From the NCBI RefSeq assembly GCF_040545805.1, contig NZ_JBEPMO010000010.1:1-64000 (forward strand): a stretch of DNA of 64,000 bases, written 5' to 3'. Below, piece by piece: positions 61,717-64,000 of this stretch. The position numbers and the translations under genes are program-made. The notes beneath the pieces were generated by a model. That model had not been told where the DNA came from. It saw nothing but the letters and a program-made list of their open reading frames with translations, and did no database searches. This stretch comes from Moheibacter stercoris (GTDB lineage: Bacteria; Bacteroidota; Bacteroidia; Flavobacteriales; Weeksellaceae). The first letter of the stretch is position 1, and each line of letters opens with the position of its first letter.

Positions 61717-62241
61717 TCAATCTTTAACGTGTAAATCGTCTGTTTTTTTCGATAATAAAACGGCTCCAATCATGGCTCCCATAAACAAGATACTTGCTAA
61801 TTCAAATGGGATTACATAGTCTGTATAAAGTGCAGTTCCAATTCTTTCGGTCATTCCGATTTCACCTTCCGCTAACAAAGTTTGGTTATTTTCCATGACA
61901 TCTGATTTCAAGAAAATCCCTACGGTCAACGCAAAAAACAACAAGGAAATAATTCCTCCCGATGCAATGATAAAAGGTTTACTGAAATTTTTGTCTTCCT
62001 TATTTAGATTCATCAACATGACAACAAATAAGAATAAAACCATGATAGCACCCGCATAAACAATGATGTTTACAACTGCTAAAAATTGTGCATTCAACAA
62101 AACATAGTGTGCACTAATGCTGAAAAACGTAATGATCAAATACAAAATAGAATGAACAGGACTCTTGGTGGTCACTGTTAACAATCCACTCAAAAGCGTT
62201 AATCCAGCCAATACAAAAAATAAAATTTCTGCTATTTCCAT
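61717..62241 (-). CDS. nuoJ: NADH-quinone oxidoreductase subunit J
   Basis: Five-helix membrane subunit of complex I, 174 residues. Conserved segments are SILYLIITFFSISAHYVLLNAQFLAVVNIIVYAGAIMVLFLFVVMLMNL, including the flexible YAGAIMVLFLFVVML helix that gates proton coupling. It follows nuoI after three bases. Confidence 0.96.
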   Translation of the reverse strand: MEIAEILFFVLAGLTLLSGLLTVTTKSPVHSILYLIITFFSISAHYVLLNAQFLAVVNIIVYAGAIMVLFLFVVMLMNLNKEDKNFSKPFIIASGGIISLLFFALTVGIFLKSDVMENNQTLLAEGEIGMTERIGTALYTDYVIPFELASILFMGAMIGAVLLSKKTDDLHVKD

Positions 62242-62244
62242 ACC

Positions 62245-62748
62245 TTAGTTTGAATTTTTTGGATTTGGGATTAATAAATCTTTTTTGTTGTAAATGAAAT
62301 CTTTACGTTGGTAAGAAGCAGGAGTTACGGTTTGTGACAAATAAACTGCATCTTTTGGACAAGCTTCTTCACAGAATCCGCAGAAAATACAACGCAACAT
62401 ATTGATTTCATATTTCGCTGCATATTTCTCTTCGCGATACAAATGCTCTTCACCTGGAAGTCTTTCAGCTGCTTCCATCGTAATGGCTTCTGCCGGACAA
62501 GCTAAGGCACAAAGACCACAAGCTGTACAATTTTCGCGTCCTTCTTCATCACGATTCAAGACATGCATACCACGGAAAACTGGGCTAAACGGACGTTTTT
62601 CTTCCGGATAACTAATGGTCGCTTTTTTCTTGAAAAAGTGTTTCAACGTAATCCACATTCCTTTTGCAATCGAAATCAAATAGAGTCTTTCCCAAAAATT
62701 CATTGGGCGTCTATCGACTTGTTTCGCTTTATTTGTCAGAAGTTCCAT
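62245..62748 (-). CDS. nuoI: NADH-quinone oxidoreductase subunit I (two 4Fe-4S clusters)
   Basis: Iron-sulfur subunit of the peripheral arm that passes electrons towards quinone, 167 residues. Two ferredoxin motifs are complete: CTACGLCALACPAEAI and CIFCGFCEEACPKDAV (clusters N6a and N6b). The N-terminal basic amphipathic part (MWITLKHFFKKKATI) binds the membrane arm. It lies 17 bases behind nuoH. Confidence 0.98.
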   Translation of the reverse strand: MELLTNKAKQVDRRPMNFWERLYLISIAKGMWITLKHFFKKKATISYPEEKRPFSPVFRGMHVLNRDEEGRENCTACGLCALACPAEAITMEAAERLPGEEHLYREEKYAAKYEINMLRCIFCGFCEEACPKDAVYLSQTVTPASYQRKDFIYNKKDLLIPNPKNSN

Positions 62749-62765
62749 TCTTCTTTTTTTTCTAA

Positions 62766-63815
62766 TTAATTATTAAACCACAAAATCACTAAGCCTGTTA
62801 TCAACATATTGGCAAGAGCCAAAGGCAATAATTTTTTCCATCCTAAATCCATCAATTGGTCATAACGGAAACGAGGGATTGTCCATCTCACCCACATGAA
62901 TACAAAGATGAAGAAACATGCTTTGATAAATAAAGACAAGAAGTGCAACACGGCCATCCAATTCATTCCAATTGATTCCGTCAATTTTGCATCATTGACA
63001 AATGGAATATCGTATCCTCCAAAATAAATGGTTGCGATGATAACTGAACTGATGAAAATGTTGATGTATTCGGCAAATAAGAAGAAACCTAATTTCATCG
63101 AAGAATACTCAGAATGATATCCTCCAATTAATTCGTTTTCTGCTTCCGGTAAATCAAATGGAGTACGGTTGGTTTCGGCAAAAGCACATACCAAAAAGAT
63201 GATGAATCCAATCGGTTGTAGAATGATATTCCAATATCCGTCCATTTGCTGTTCTACGATTCCACCTAATTTTAAAGTTCCGCTAATCATCAAAATTGTG
63301 ATCAAAGCGATTCCCATCGGTAATTCGTAGGAAATGATTTGAGATGCAGCACGCAAACCACCCATCAAGGACCATTTGTTGTTGGATGCCCAAGACCCCA
63401 ACATGATTCCGTAAACACCTAAACTTAAAACACCCAAAATGTATAAGAATCCAACGTTGATATCAGCAATTTGAGGGACAATGATTCTATCTCCCCATTC
63501 AAAACCTGTACTCCAAGGAATAACAGCACCTGTCATACAAGCCAAAATCATGGCTAAAGTTGGACCTAAAATGAATAAAAATTTCTCTGCGTGACGAGGT
63601 GTAATTTCCTCTTTGAAAAATAATTTTCCACCATCGGCCAAGGGTTGTAATAAACCACCCCAACCGGCACGGTCTGGTCCTCTACGATCTTGAATGTAAG
63701 CAGCTACTTTACGTTCTGCCCAAGTTGAATACATGGCTACAACCAAAGCGAAACCAATCATGATTCCGGCTAATGCTGCTTTTTCACCAATTAAACTCCA
63801 AAATTCTGGGTTCAT
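62766..63815 (-). CDS. nuoH: NADH-quinone oxidoreductase subunit H
   Basis: Membrane subunit of complex I forming part of the quinone chamber, 349 residues. Typical motifs: WAERKVAAYIQDRRGPDRAGWGGLLQPLADGGKLFFKE at the N-terminus, ASNNKWSLMGGLRAASQIISYELPMGIALI, CAFAETNRTPFDLPEAENELIGGYHSEYSSMKLGFFLFAEY and the final MWVRWTIPRFRYDQLMDLGWK. It is behind the truncated upstream gene with a gap of about 80 bases. Confidence 0.98.
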   Translation of the reverse strand: MNPEFWSLIGEKAALAGIMIGFALVVAMYSTWAERKVAAYIQDRRGPDRAGWGGLLQPLADGGKLFFKEEITPRHAEKFLFILGPTLAMILACMTGAVIPWSTGFEWGDRIIVPQIADINVGFLYILGVLSLGVYGIMLGSWASNNKWSLMGGLRAASQIISYELPMGIALITILMISGTLKLGGIVEQQMDGYWNIILQPIGFIIFLVCAFAETNRTPFDLPEAENELIGGYHSEYSSMKLGFFLFAEYINIFISSVIIATIYFGGYDIPFVNDAKLTESIGMNWMAVLHFLSLFIKACFFIFVFMWVRWTIPRFRYDQLMDLGWKKLLPLALANMLITGLVILWFNN

Positions 63816-63894
63816 ATTTTTTCCTTATTTTATATTTTGAATGTAAAATGAAAATTAATTTTATTTCATTCATTCAAATTTCCTTATTCTCAAT

Positions 63895-64000
63895 TTAATC
63901 TTTAAAATCTTTGCTCGTTGCAGGTCCATTGATTTGACTCAAATCACGATTGGGTTCGTTAACCTGACTTACATCGTGAATGTCCAATAATAATTTTGGA
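63895..64000 (-). CDS. C-terminus of an upstream nuo gene, probably subunit G (partial at window edge)
   Basis: An open minus-strand frame enters from the right edge and stops with TAA at 63897-63895. It reads PKLLLDIHDVSQVNEPN, then RDLSQINGPATSKDFKD, a charged hydrophilic tail without cysteine motifs. In the conserved nuo order the gene before nuoH encodes the large iron-sulfur subunit NuoG, so this is the likely identity, though the 34 visible residues do not prove it. Confidence 0.55.
   Translation of the reverse strand, partial: PKLLLDIHDVSQVNEPNRDLSQINGPATSKDFKD

Noticed and set aside
1..64000. tRNA or rRNA genes, insertion sequences, attachment sites, origin of replication
   Set aside because: Nothing recognisable was seen by reading; a covariance-model search could find a tRNA missed by eye, but none was supportable here.

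Overview
The window is a chromosomal segment of a low-GC Bacteroidota, most likely class Flavobacteriia. The supporting signs are two SusC/SusD pairs, type IX secretion (T9SS) substrates with type A and type B C-terminal domains, a PorP/SprF protein, a short RpoD-type sigma factor, and repeated -7 elements of the TAnnTTTG type instead of a TATAAT box. A complete run of complex I membrane subunits makes a Weeksellaceae-like or related lineage plausible, but the genus cannot be fixed from this sequence. No rRNA, tRNA, CRISPR, transposase or prophage was recognised.

Layout. 1-6.0 kb: a PhoR/PhoB-like two-component pair, divergent from a TonB-dependent receptor and a surface lipoprotein (probable phosphate-starvation locus). 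6.1-6.9 kb: a T9SS type A secreted protein. 7.1-11.7 kb: housekeeping genes (DoxX, alpha/beta hydrolase, pdxJ, MscS channel, DUF456, ogt) and one small membrane-protein gene that looks frameshifted. 11.7-16.5 kb: rimP-nusA-infB behind a hairpin leader. 16.5-28.6 kb: nutrient-uptake island with a secreted protein, two tandem SusC/SusD pairs sharing near-identical leaders, and a putative porin. 28.6-30.7 kb: DUF1287 lipoprotein, thioesterase, dusB. 30.7-36.4 kb: ATP synthase cluster atpZ-(DUF)-atpB-E-F-H-A-G, lacking the beta and epsilon genes as is usual in this phylum. 36.5-44.2 kb: TerC, a large choice-of-anchor L type B T9SS protein with its PorP/SprF partner, recF, a DUF721 protein and a YheT-like hydrolase. 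44.2-48.8 kb: the most unusual region, a tandemly duplicated three-gene cassette of small secreted proteins of unknown function. 48.9-56.5 kb: rpe, an outer-membrane beta-barrel pseudogene with three in-frame stops, rpoD, YjbR-like protein, leuS and small hypotheticals. 56.6-64 kb: nuoN-M-L-K-J-I-H on the minus strand and the C-terminus of a preceding gene, probably nuoG, cut by the window edge.

How the genes work together. Energy conversion is served by complex I (proton export) and ATP synthase (proton import). Translation is served by rimP/nusA/infB, leuS and dusB. The outer surface is served by three TonB-type receptors with partner lipoproteins, T9SS cargo and PorP. The duplicated 44-49 kb cassette is the best candidate for an undescribed system: six secreted proteins of 211-221 residues, three families, each with a gap-free paralogue in the second copy, all starting with a signal peptide followed by a QVGIGT(D/E)(N/S/T)P-type motif and ending in family-specific conserved tails.
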